DNA of 64,000 nt from Brevibacterium limosum (lineage in GTDB: Bacteria; Actinomycetota; Actinomycetes; Actinomycetales; Brevibacteriaceae). The stretch spans positions 3,162,001 to 3,226,000 of the forward strand of contig NZ_CP050154.1 in assembly GCF_011617705.1 (NCBI RefSeq). The letters are read 5' to 3'. The stretch's first letter is position 1. Every line of letters starts with the position of its first letter. The notes beneath the pieces were generated by a model that searched no databases, was not told where the DNA came from, and saw only the letters and a list, made by a program, of their open reading frames with translations. Positions 24,127 to 33,372 of this stretch are shown in pieces. A program made the translations under genes and the position numbers.

Positions 24127-25817
24127 CCGACTCCTCACTGCTGCGCATCGACGGCCTGTCCATCGACTACACCCACCGAGGCGGCTCCGCGGCCCCGGCT
24201 GTGAGCAACCTCGATCTCGTAGTCCGTCCCGGTTCGATGACCGCCGTGGTCGGGGAATCCGGATCGGGGAAGTCGACGACGGCGAACGCCGTCATCGGTC
24301 TCCTCCCACCTTCGGCGCTGGTCACGGCCGGGCGGATCCGCCTCGGCGAGGTTGATCTGCTCAGTCTGGGCGCCTCCGGTTGGCGCGGTGTGCGCGGTTC
24401 CCAGATCGGCTATGTCCCACAGGATCCCGGGTCATCGCTCAATCCGCTGCAGACCGTCGGGAAGTCCGTCGCCGAGGCGCTGCACATCCACCGCCGGGCC
24501 AACCGCGCCGAGGCTCGCGCCCAGGTCATCGAACTGCTGGCCCGGGTCGGCATCGACCAGCCGGAGAAGCGGGCCGATCAGTTCCCGCACGAGCTCTCGG
24601 GCGGGATGCGGCAGCGTGTGCTCATCGCCGCTGCCATCGCGCTGCGCCCGCGCCTGCTCATCGCCGACGAACCCACCTCCGCGCTCGACGTCACCGTGCA
24701 GAAACAGGTCCTCGAACTCCTCGACGAACTGCGCGCCGAGACCGGGATGGGCATCCTCTTCATCACCCATGATCTCGCCGTCGCCGGCGAACGCGCCGAC
24801 GAGGTCGTGGTCATGCAGGGCGGACGCATCGTCGAATCGGGTCGGGCCGGTCGGGTCTTCTCCGACCCGGCCACCGAGTACACCTCGCGCCTCATCTCCG
24901 ACGCTCCCGCGCTGCAGACGAAGGCTAGTCCTCCCCGCGCCGAGGCGACCACTCAGTCCGCAGACCCATTCGTCTCCGTCGAATCACTCACCCACATCTT
25001 CGACCGAACCGGTGATCAGATCACCGGCGTCGACGGTGTGGACTTCACGGTCGCGCGCGGGACCACGCACGGTCTCGTCGGCGAATCGGGTTCGGGCAAG
25101 ACGACCACGGGCAAGGCTCTGACCGGGCTCCTCACACCGCAGTCCGGAAATGTGCGCATCGGTGACTTCGACGCCGCCGAGCTCGGACGCGGTCGTCCCT
25201 CACGGCAGCGGCTGCGGGAGTTCCGGCGCACCGTGCAACTGGTGCATCAGAACCCGTTCTCCGCGCTCGATCCCAAGCACTCCGTCCGCTCGACCCTGAC
25301 CGAGCCTCTGCGCAACTTCCGCCTCGGCGACCGTGCTTCCCGGCCAGGTCTCGTCGCCGAAGCGATGGATCGGGTGGCGCTGCCGAACGACTTCCTCGAC
25401 CGGCGTCCGGCAGAGCTCTCCGGCGGCCAGCTGCAGCGGGTCGCGATCGCCCGCGCCCTCATCGTCGAGCCCGAACTGGTCGTCTTCGACGAAGCGGTCT
25501 CCGCCCTCGACGTGACCGTGCAGGCGCAGATCCTGACCCTGCTCGACCGGCTGCAGAGGGAGCTCGGTCTGACCTACGTCTTCATCACCCATGACCTCGC
25601 CGTCGTCCGTCAGATCGCTGATACGGTGTCCGTGATGTCGCAAGGGCACCTCGTCGACGACGGTGCGACCGAAGAGATCTTCACCCGCCCGCGCTCGGCC
25701 TATACACGCACTCTGCTCGAGGCGATCCCCCGTCCCGCGACGCTGTCGACGGTTGCAGCGCCTGCGCACATTCGACCGGCAACCCCGACCCTGCTCACCG
25801 CAGCAGCAGAAAGCTGA
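24123..25817 (+). CDS. Fused ABC ATPase (DppD-DppF in one chain)
   Basis: 564 residues holding two complete nucleotide-binding domains. The first (about 7-255) has Walker A GESGSGKS, signature LSGGMRQR and Walker B LLIADEP. The second (about 280-545) has GESGSGKT, LSGGQLQR and LVVFDEA. Both have the DALDVTVQ-like D-loop context (SALDVTVQ) typical of the oligopeptide group. One chain thus supplies both ATP sites for the permease pair. The start at 24123 overlaps the permease stop; the open frame reaching upstream is antisense-like noise. Confidence 0.93.
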   Translation: MTDSSLLRIDGLSIDYTHRGGSAAPAVSNLDLVVRPGSMTAVVGESGSGKSTTANAVIGLLPPSALVTAGRIRLGEVDLLSLGASGWRGVRGSQIGYVPQDPGSSLNPLQTVGKSVAEALHIHRRANRAEARAQVIELLARVGIDQPEKRADQFPHELSGGMRQRVLIAAAIALRPRLLIADEPTSALDVTVQKQVLELLDELRAETGMGILFITHDLAVAGERADEVVVMQGGRIVESGRAGRVFSDPATEYTSRLISDAPALQTKASPPRAEATTQSADPFVSVESLTHIFDRTGDQITGVDGVDFTVARGTTHGLVGESGSGKTTTGKALTGLLTPQSGNVRIGDFDAAELGRGRPSRQRLREFRRTVQLVHQNPFSALDPKHSVRSTLTEPLRNFRLGDRASRPGLVAEAMDRVALPNDFLDRRPAELSGGQLQRVAIARALIVEPELVVFDEAVSALDVTVQAQILTLLDRLQRELGLTYVFITHDLAVVRQIADTVSVMSQGHLVDDGATEEIFTRPRSAYTRTLLEAIPRPATLSTVAAPAHIRPATPTLLTAAAES

Positions 25818-25822
25818 GAACC

Positions 25823-26890
25823 ATGACCCCTCAACCCACCGGCACCCAGGCGACCGGCACTGCCACGACCGAGCCGAAGCTCGGATTCTTCACCCGCCTG
25901 CTCGAGGACGCCCCAGCCGCGCAGCGCTACCGCTTCGCCCTCGAACAGATCGAGACGGCCGAGGACTTCGGCTTCCATTCCGCGTGGGTCGCCCAACACC
26001 ACTTCTCCGCGGCAGAGGGCGGGCTGCCGTCCCCGCTCGTCTTCCTCTCCCACGCCGCTGCACGCACCAGTCGCATCTCGCTGGGCACGGCGATCATCAC
26101 CCTGCCGATGGAGAATGCGGTGCGCGTGGCCGAAGACGCCGCCGTCGTCGACGAGCTCGCCGCCGGGCGCCTCGAGATCGGCCTCGGCTCAGGTGGGAAT
26201 CCGAAGTCCTTCCCGGCCTTCGGCACGAGCTTCGCTGACCGCCGCGAGGCCTTCGCCGAGAACCTCACGACCCTGCGCACACTGTTCGCCGGCGACCGGC
26301 TGCCCACCGACCACCGCCTCTACCCTGCCCCTGGAACGGAGCGTCCGAGCCTTGACCGGCGACTGTGGCAGGCGACCTTCTCCTCGGGCGGAGCCGGAGC
26401 GGCCGGCGCTGCCGGGGACGGACTCATGCTCTCGCGGACTCAGCCGCGCCCACAGGACGATCCGGGGGCTCGCCTCGACGAGGTGCAGCTGCCCGTCATC
26501 GACACCTATCTCTCACAGCTGCCGGGCGGAGTCGAACCGCGCATCCTCGCCTCCCGCACCGCCGTGGTCGCCGATGTCGCGGACCTGCCGCGGCTGCGCG
26601 AGATCACCGAACCCGCGCTGCGGGCCGAGGCCGACCGCCTCGTCGGCTATGACACCTCCGGGCTCAGCCTCGATGAGCTCCTCGTCGCCACCGACACCTA
26701 TCTCGGCACCCCCGAGCAGGTGAGCGAACGGCTGCGCCATGACCGGGTGCTCGACCGGGCCACGGATGTCAGCTTCCAAGTGCATTCTGTACCGGCGACG
26801 AACGAGACCGCTCTGCGCTCGATCGAACTGCTGGCTACCGAGGTGGCCCCGGCGCTGGGGTTCGCCGTGACCAAGGAGCGGGTGCACTGA
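25823..26890 (+). CDS. Luciferase-like FMN-dependent monooxygenase (LLM class, KPN_01858-like)
   Basis: 355 residues with the bacterial luciferase TIM-barrel fold. FALEQIETAEDFGFHSAWVAQHHF, in parts, gives the first strands. ISLGTAIITLPMENAVRVAED, again in parts, and AGRLEIGLGSG are typical of the single-component-like LLM group that uses reduced FMN. It probably oxidises the compound imported by the ABC system five bases upstream, or a product of it; the C-S, C-N or carbonyl target is unknown. No flavin reductase gene is nearby. One base separates it from the CMD/AhpD gene. Confidence 0.87.
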   Translation: MTPQPTGTQATGTATTEPKLGFFTRLLEDAPAAQRYRFALEQIETAEDFGFHSAWVAQHHFSAAEGGLPSPLVFLSHAAARTSRISLGTAIITLPMENAVRVAEDAAVVDELAAGRLEIGLGSGGNPKSFPAFGTSFADRREAFAENLTTLRTLFAGDRLPTDHRLYPAPGTERPSLDRRLWQATFSSGGAGAAGAAGDGLMLSRTQPRPQDDPGARLDEVQLPVIDTYLSQLPGGVEPRILASRTAVVADVADLPRLREITEPALRAEADRLVGYDTSGLSLDELLVATDTYLGTPEQVSERLRHDRVLDRATDVSFQVHSVPATNETALRSIELLATEVAPALGFAVTKERVH

Positions 26891-26891
26891 G

Positions 26892-28229
26892 ATGGCCGAT
26901 ATCATCAACCTCCTCGCTGGGATCGCGACGAAGGATCCTCTCGATGCCCTCCGCGATCACCGGGCGCAGGCGAAGGAGAATGCGCAGCGCAGCTTCGAGG
27001 CCCTGCTCGAGCCCGCAGATCCGCGAGGTGTGAGCTTCCGGGACCGCTATGCCGTGTCCGCGTTCACCGCCGGCCTCCTCGGTGCCCCCGTCGCCGAGGA
27101 GTTCTACCGTGACCTGCTCCGTGACGAGGACGAGGCCGCCTCCTGGACGATCGCCGAACTCCTCGACGACGCGCTCCTCGAACTTGACTCGCGGTCTTCT
27201 GTCCGCGGCCCCTACGGCACCTTCGAATCTGCGGCGCTGGCCGAGGAGAACGTGACCGGTCCCTGGCTGAGCCTCGGCGAGAAGTCCATCGAGGTGCTCG
27301 GTCCGCTGCTGGCCGCCGGCCTCGAGTTCGCGCACATGCTGCTCCTTCATCCGCGCGATGCTCGGCCCGAGCATCTGGCGCTGCTGCTCGCTGCGGGCTG
27401 GGACGAGGACGGAATCGTCACCCTCGCCCAGCTCGTCTCCTTCCTCAACTTCCAGATCCGCATCAGCACCGGCCTTGCGGCTCTGGCCCACGCTCCGGCG
27501 GCAGCCGGCCCTCCGGCCGCGGACGAGGTTCCGTCGACCGATGACGGTGCGGCCGCCTCGGCGCAGCACTCCCTCGTCTCTTCGAAAGGGGGCGAGGCAC
27601 TGGAGACGGTGGGCGAGCGGGTGAGCACCTACCCTGATCTGGCTCGTCCCGAGCTGTTCCAGCAGTCGGGACTCGGGTGGGTGCCCTGGATCGCGCCCGT
27701 CGCCGAGTCGGACCTCAGCGATGCGCAGTCAGATGCACTCATCGAGGCAGGACGGGCGAAGAACCCCTACTTCCGGCTGCTCGCAAGAGATCCGGCCGCG
27801 CTCAAGGCACGAACCCTGACCGACTTCGACATCTTCTTCAACACGACCGATGGTCTGGGGCGGGCCGAACGCGAACTCGCGGCGACAGCGGCCTCACGCC
27901 TCAACGGATGCCTGTTCTGCGCCTCGATCCATTCGCACCGTGCCACCGAGGAATCCGGGCGTCGGGAGGTCGTCCAGCGCCTCCTCGATGAGCCCATCGG
28001 CGCGAAATCCGATCTCGGCGACCCGCTCTGGAATGCCGTTGTCGATGCCTCGGCAGCACTCACCCTGACCCCGCAGGCCTTCGGCCCGCACCATGTCAGC
28101 GCGCTGCGCGAGGTCGGCCTTGAGGACGGGGACATCATCGACGTGCTGGGCTGCGCGGCATTCTTCAACTGGGCCAACCGCCTCATGCTCTCCCTGGGCG
28201 AACCTGAGGTGCTGATGCCGGGGAAATGA
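26892..28229 (+). CDS. Fused CMD-domain and AhpD-like alkylhydroperoxidase protein
   Basis: 445 residues built of two related halves. Residues 1-200 are a CMD-type domain (SFRDRYAVSAFTAGLLGAP, LLHPRDARPEHLALLLAAGW) without a CxxC pair. After a linker, residues 235-445 form an AhpD-like domain with the redox motif LNGCLFCASIHSHRA (CxxC then HxxH-like) and FFNTTDGLGRAERELAA. In other bacteria the two halves are separate neighbouring genes of the same cluster (Avi_7170 and Avi_7169 families, as I recall), so this is a gene fusion. It may detoxify peroxides or perform decarboxylation linked to the monooxygenase. Last gene of the operon. Confidence 0.85.
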   Translation: MADIINLLAGIATKDPLDALRDHRAQAKENAQRSFEALLEPADPRGVSFRDRYAVSAFTAGLLGAPVAEEFYRDLLRDEDEAASWTIAELLDDALLELDSRSSVRGPYGTFESAALAEENVTGPWLSLGEKSIEVLGPLLAAGLEFAHMLLLHPRDARPEHLALLLAAGWDEDGIVTLAQLVSFLNFQIRISTGLAALAHAPAAAGPPAADEVPSTDDGAAASAQHSLVSSKGGEALETVGERVSTYPDLARPELFQQSGLGWVPWIAPVAESDLSDAQSDALIEAGRAKNPYFRLLARDPAALKARTLTDFDIFFNTTDGLGRAERELAATAASRLNGCLFCASIHSHRATEESGRREVVQRLLDEPIGAKSDLGDPLWNAVVDASAALTLTPQAFGPHHVSALREVGLEDGDIIDVLGCAAFFNWANRLMLSLGEPEVLMPGK

Positions 28230-28276
28230 CGGTCTCCACTGTGGTGCGGTGACTACATACCTTCTGCAGCAGCGAT

Positions 28277-28312
28277 CGATCCACGGCGTTCTGCGGAAAA
28301 CGCCGTGGATCG
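28277..28312. terminator. Bidirectional hairpin terminator
   Basis: Perfect 14-base arms CGATCCACGGCGTT and AACGCCGTGGATCG enclose an eight-base loop. It lies between the convergent CMD/AhpD and DUF779 genes. Confidence 0.7.
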
Positions 28313-28354
28313 ACCACACAATCGCGCAGGGGTCGCGTCGGTCACGCGGGAGCT

Positions 28355-28773
28355 TCAGGCGACGTCCATGAGCGTCGAGCGGATGATGAAGCGGTTTCCC
28401 GTCGGTGATTCGACGCTGAAGCCGCTGCCGCGGCCTGGCACCACATCGATCGTCAGATGCGTGTGCTTCCAGTACTCGAACTGCTCGACCGACATCCAGA
28501 AGTCCAGCCCGGCCTTCTCGGCAGCGTCGATGGGCAGTTCGAAATGTCCGAGCAGCACATCGGCGTCCGAGGTGAGGAAGTCGCCTTCGGGGAAGCACAT
28601 GGGCGACGAGCCGTCACAGCAGCCGCCGGACTGGTGGAACATGAGCTGTCCGTGTTTGTCGACGAGGCCGGCAAGCAGGTCGATGGCGGCCTGAGTCATC
28701 GCCACCCGCGATTTCTCTTCGCCCTCGATCGTCGGTGTCGATTCGAGGGCGACTGTTTCGGCTGTTTCACTCA

Positions 28774-28774
<1 letters not shown>
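28355..28774 (-). CDS. DUF779 protein
   Basis: 139 residues. It carries the family's cysteine-rich stretch FHQSGGCCDGSSPMCFP near 46-62 and the pattern QFEYWKHTHLTIDV. DUF779 genes almost always sit next to an aldehyde or alcohol dehydrogenase. Here the ATG shares its A with the TGA of the aldehyde dehydrogenase gene (one-base overlap), so the two are translated together. A metal or redox role suggested by CC and C is only a guess. Confidence 0.88.
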
Positions 28775-30297
<1,523 letters not shown>

Positions 30298-30489
30298 GAC
30301 ACTCCTTCGTGTGAGTCCGTCCGCTCGGATTGTTCTGTCACGTCCGGTGCACTGACCGGTGCTCGCCGAGTCGATGGACAGCGTCCTCTCACCTTAGGCC
30401 GGACCGCCCGCAAGGACAATAGTTCGATGGGTCTCGGCGGGAAGTTCACCAGAGAGCCGAACGGTACCCTTAATGTGGCGCTTCGCGTC

Positions 30490-31116
30490 TCAGCACGAGA
30501 TGATCGAACCATTTGACGGTAAGGAACCTCTGAACGATATTCGGCGAGCGGCGGCTCTCTCGATATCAGGGCTGTCGATCGCTTGGACGTGCAGGTGAGG
30601 TTCCGTGCTGTTGCCCGAATTCCCGCAGCGGCCGATCTCTTGGCCGATCTGCACCTTCTGGCCCGGTCGAACCTGAGCGCTGCCTCGCTGCAGATGGCAC
30701 AGAGCCACGATTCCACCGGAGCTCCTGACCATGACGTGGTTCCCGGCAAGCGCCCACCACCCCGCTGCAGCACGCCTGTGCTGAGTCAGCGCATAGCCGA
30801 GCGAGGGCAGACCCCGATAGGCACGATGATCGAGTTCGGAATCGTGGACGGTCATCACGGTGCCATCAGTCGGGGCGAGCACGGGCCGGCCGAAGCCCGT
30901 GAAATTCTCCGGAGGTTCGGACCGGAACAGCGATCCGAGGGTGAACGCCGCCGAACGCCCTGCGGCGTCGACCGGTACGAAGTCGATGCTGAACGAGGTC
31001 GCGAACATCGTCGTACCGTGACTCGGTACGCGATCGGCTGGGCTGTTCTGTACCAGCCATCGGCCGGTGAAGGGGAAGTCCAGGTCGAGACCAGCAGCTT
31101 CCGTCGGATCCGTCAT
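30490..31116 (-). CDS. M23/LytM-family peptidase-like protein
   Basis: 208 residues. There is no signal peptide from this start. The core has SHGTTMFATSFSIDF (first His and Asp zinc ligands of an HxxxD-like pattern), PVLAPTDGTVMTV, NHVMVRSSGGIVALCHLQRG and CGNSGNSTEPHLHVQAIDSP with the HxH signature. These proteins cut peptide cross-links in peptidoglycan, but a form without an export signal is unusual, so a cytosolic role or an error in my start is possible. The start at 31116 overlaps the stop of the acetyltransferase gene by four bases. Confidence 0.78.
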   Translation of the reverse strand: MTDPTEAAGLDLDFPFTGRWLVQNSPADRVPSHGTTMFATSFSIDFVPVDAAGRSAAFTLGSLFRSEPPENFTGFGRPVLAPTDGTVMTVHDSELDHRAYRGLPSLGYALTQHRRAAAGWWALAGNHVMVRSSGGIVALCHLQRGSAQVRPGQKVQIGQEIGRCGNSGNSTEPHLHVQAIDSPDIERAAARRISFRGSLPSNGSIISC

Positions 31117-31682
31117 CGTGCGAGTCCGGTCTGCCGAATGGCAGCGTAGAGAACCATATCCCTGTGTTCCCCGCCGATCATCTGATGCCTGGCCAGCACA
31201 CCTTCTCGCACGTACCCGGCGTTTTCTGCCGTCCGCAGCGACGCGACATTCCACGACTCGATGTGCAACGCGACTCTGCGCAGACCAGGAACCGTCCATG
31301 CGAACTCGGTCAGCAGTGCCAGCGCTTCACTCGCAAAGCCCTGATTCCTCCGCGAAGGAACGATAGCGTACCCGGCGGTCGCGCGCCCCTCTCCCAGCTC
31401 CTTCAGCCACAGTCCGCAATGACCGATGGCGCCGTCATCTGCTCGAATGGCTATCGCGAACGAGAAACCGGCTCCCTCGGGATGCCTCATCTGCTGTCGT
31501 CTCACCCATGCCTTCGCCTCACACTCCGTCGCACAGCTCGGCAACGACCCCGTCAGAGACACGTAGGGATCGGTCGAGAGCTCACGCGCCATGGCACTGT
31601 CTCGCATTTCCACGGGTCGCAGGCGAAGTCGTCCGCGAACGGGCGAAGTCGCCGGCCACGGCGGAAAGACGGGCCCAGTCAT
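31113..31682 (-). CDS. GNAT-family N-acetyltransferase (RimJ/RimL-like)
   Basis: 189 residues. The acetyl-CoA loop is VPSRRNQGFASEALALLTEF, and the late strand LHIESWNVASLRTAENAGYVREG is typical of the RimJ/RimL group that acetylates protein N-termini or small amines. I start at ATG 31682, where the fold begins; it overlaps by four bases the TGA of the GNAT remnant upstream. It is coupled to the M23 gene downstream. The substrate is unknown. Confidence 0.82.
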   Translation of the reverse strand: MTGPVFPPWPATSPVRGRLRLRPVEMRDSAMARELSTDPYVSLTGSLPSCATECEAKAWVRRQQMRHPEGAGFSFAIAIRADDGAIGHCGLWLKELGEGRATAGYAIVPSRRNQGFASEALALLTEFAWTVPGLRRVALHIESWNVASLRTAENAGYVREGVLARHQMIGGEHRDMVLYAAIRQTGLAR

Positions 31683-31860
31683 ACCAACGCCTTGACTATG
31701 ATCAGGCACGGTGTGCCCTCGCCCCACAGCTCTGTCTCCTCGAGGGGGAGGAAGCCCGTCTTCTCGCAGAAGTGTCGCGTCCGCGCATAGTTCGGATCCT
31801 CCTTCGACGGTCCGAGAGTCTTCACCTGCAGCAGCTTCGCTCCACGAGCCCGAACACATC
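31679..31860 (-). pseudogene. C-terminal remnant of a second GNAT acetyltransferase
   Basis: About 55 residues, GAKLLQVKTLGPSKEDPNYA followed by RTRHFCEKTGFLPLEETELW and a short end, match the last third of a GNAT protein (the LLQVKTLGPSHPD..YARTR.FY...GF pattern). Upstream in this frame the match stops, and the region instead overlaps the start of the plus-strand small membrane protein and its leader. No intact N-terminal half is found. The stop still overlaps the start of the downstream GNAT gene by four bases, so it was probably once the first gene of that operon. Confidence 0.65.
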
Positions 31861-31965
31861 CTCGGGTACCGCCTCGTCGCGGTTGGCCGTCCAGCCAGAC
31901 TCTGTCATGAAGCACATCATAGGTGGGAGGCCGGGCCGCCGACACCCGTTGCTAGACTCGCCACC

Positions 31966-32190
31966 ATGAGCGAGCCCGACTCCCCCGTCCTTCGTCTGAT
32001 CCCCTATCTCGCGGCGATTTCTGCCGCGATCTTCGCGGGGTTGGCCATGGCCGGAACCGGAGAGAGCAACCTGCTTGTCACTCTGGTCGCAGCAGGAGCC
32101 GGATACTTCGGCGCACATTACCTCGTCAAGCTCATCATTCACGTCATCGTCACCCGCTTCGACACCGGCGATCACGACGACCAGAGCTGA
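31966..32190 (+). CDS. Small membrane protein of unknown function
   Basis: 74 residues with two predicted membrane helices (LIPYLAAISAAIFAGLAMAG and LLVTLVAAGAGYFGAHYLVK) and an acidic, hydrophilic C-terminus (FDTGDHDDQS). The ATG at 31966 is preceded by no clear ribosome site. Convergent with the AI-2E transporter gene. I do not recognise a family. Confidence 0.55.
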   Translation: MSEPDSPVLRLIPYLAAISAAIFAGLAMAGTGESNLLVTLVAAGAGYFGAHYLVKLIIHVIVTRFDTGDHDDQS

Positions 32191-32207
32191 CGTTCTCTCC
32201 GCCGCCC

Positions 32208-33278
32208 CTACCTCTTTGCCTGCGCAGGCACGACGACCTTGCGGATGATGATCAGCGCCGAGGCGGCCACCGGCACCGCAACCACCGCACCGAGCACACC
32301 GCCCAAGGTTCCACCGGCGATCGCGGCGATGATGACGAGGGCTCCGGGCACGTCGACCGCTGCGTTCATGATCCGCGGGCTGAGCAGATACGCCTCGACC
32401 TGCATGTACACGAGGTAGTAGATGCCGGCAGTGATGCCCAGCCCGGGCGAGACCATCAGACACGACGCGGTGATGATGATCGCGCCCGTGATCGGGCCGA
32501 CCAGAGGGATGAGCGATGCCAGGAACGCCACGAACGCCAACAGCGCCGGCAGCGGGGCACCGATGATGGTCAGTAAGATCGCCGAGCACACGCCGTTGAC
32601 GACACCCAAGGACACCTGCCCGAGGACGTAACGCCCGATGGAACGGGTGACCTCCTCGGTGACGGATTCGACGGTCGGCCGCGATGAGGCCGCGACCAGG
32701 GAGAACATCGCGGACTTGATCGTCGGCATGGACACCGCGAAGTAGATGGTGAGGATGACGACGATGATCACACCGGTGAGGAAGCTTAAGATCCCCGCTC
32801 CGATCGACACGACCCCGCCGCCGAGGGAGAGCACATTCTTCGGATCCGAGGCCCAATCCGCGATATTCGCAAACACCGCATCGACGTCGATCGCGCCGGT
32901 GAACTGCTTCTCGAGTTCCGTCACCCACCCGGTCGTCGCGAGGTTCGCCACGATCCCGGGCAGATCCGCGATGAACGTCTGGATCTGACTGATCACGGCC
33001 GGGGCGATGAGCAGCGCGACGCCGACGACGATGAGGATGAAGGCCACGACGACGATGAGCACGGCCAGTGACCGCGGCACCTTGCGATCGACGAGCCACT
33101 GCACGATCGGCTCGAGACCGAGGGCGAGGAACAGCGCCAAGCCGATATAGATGATCACGGTCGCCACGGACTGCAGCGCCGCCATCACGGCGATCGCCAA
33201 CCCCACACCCAAGGCCCCGGTGAACCCGAGCCGGAATGCGCTGTTGAGTGTGAGGGACTCGCCTCGCCCAGTGCCCAT
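32208..33278 (-). CDS. AI-2E family transporter (PF01594-type membrane protein)
   Basis: 356 residues with about eight membrane helices, arranged as in the AI-2E/TqsA/PerM family. The N-terminal helices include VATVIIYIGLALFLALGLEP and LAVLIVVVAFILIVVGVALL. The C-terminal block has the conserved LLALVAFLASLIPLVGPITGA-like segment (here ALLAFVAFLASLIPLVGPIT) and EAYLLSPRIMNAAVDV. Despite the name, most members are exporters or antiporters of unknown cargo. Divergent from the M3 peptidase fusion gene. Confidence 0.9.
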   Translation of the reverse strand: MGTGRGESLTLNSAFRLGFTGALGVGLAIAVMAALQSVATVIIYIGLALFLALGLEPIVQWLVDRKVPRSLAVLIVVVAFILIVVGVALLIAPAVISQIQTFIADLPGIVANLATTGWVTELEKQFTGAIDVDAVFANIADWASDPKNVLSLGGGVVSIGAGILSFLTGVIIVVILTIYFAVSMPTIKSAMFSLVAASSRPTVESVTEEVTRSIGRYVLGQVSLGVVNGVCSAILLTIIGAPLPALLAFVAFLASLIPLVGPITGAIIITASCLMVSPGLGITAGIYYLVYMQVEAYLLSPRIMNAAVDVPGALVIIAAIAGGTLGGVLGAVVAVPVAASALIIIRKVVVPAQAKR

Positions 33279-33372
33279 GGAAACCAGTGTAACCAGCGAT
33301 CATGCGCTGGTCGCCTCACTCACGTTAGGATCGGAGCGAGACCCCAACCGCAGAGAAAGTGAATCGTCGAGA

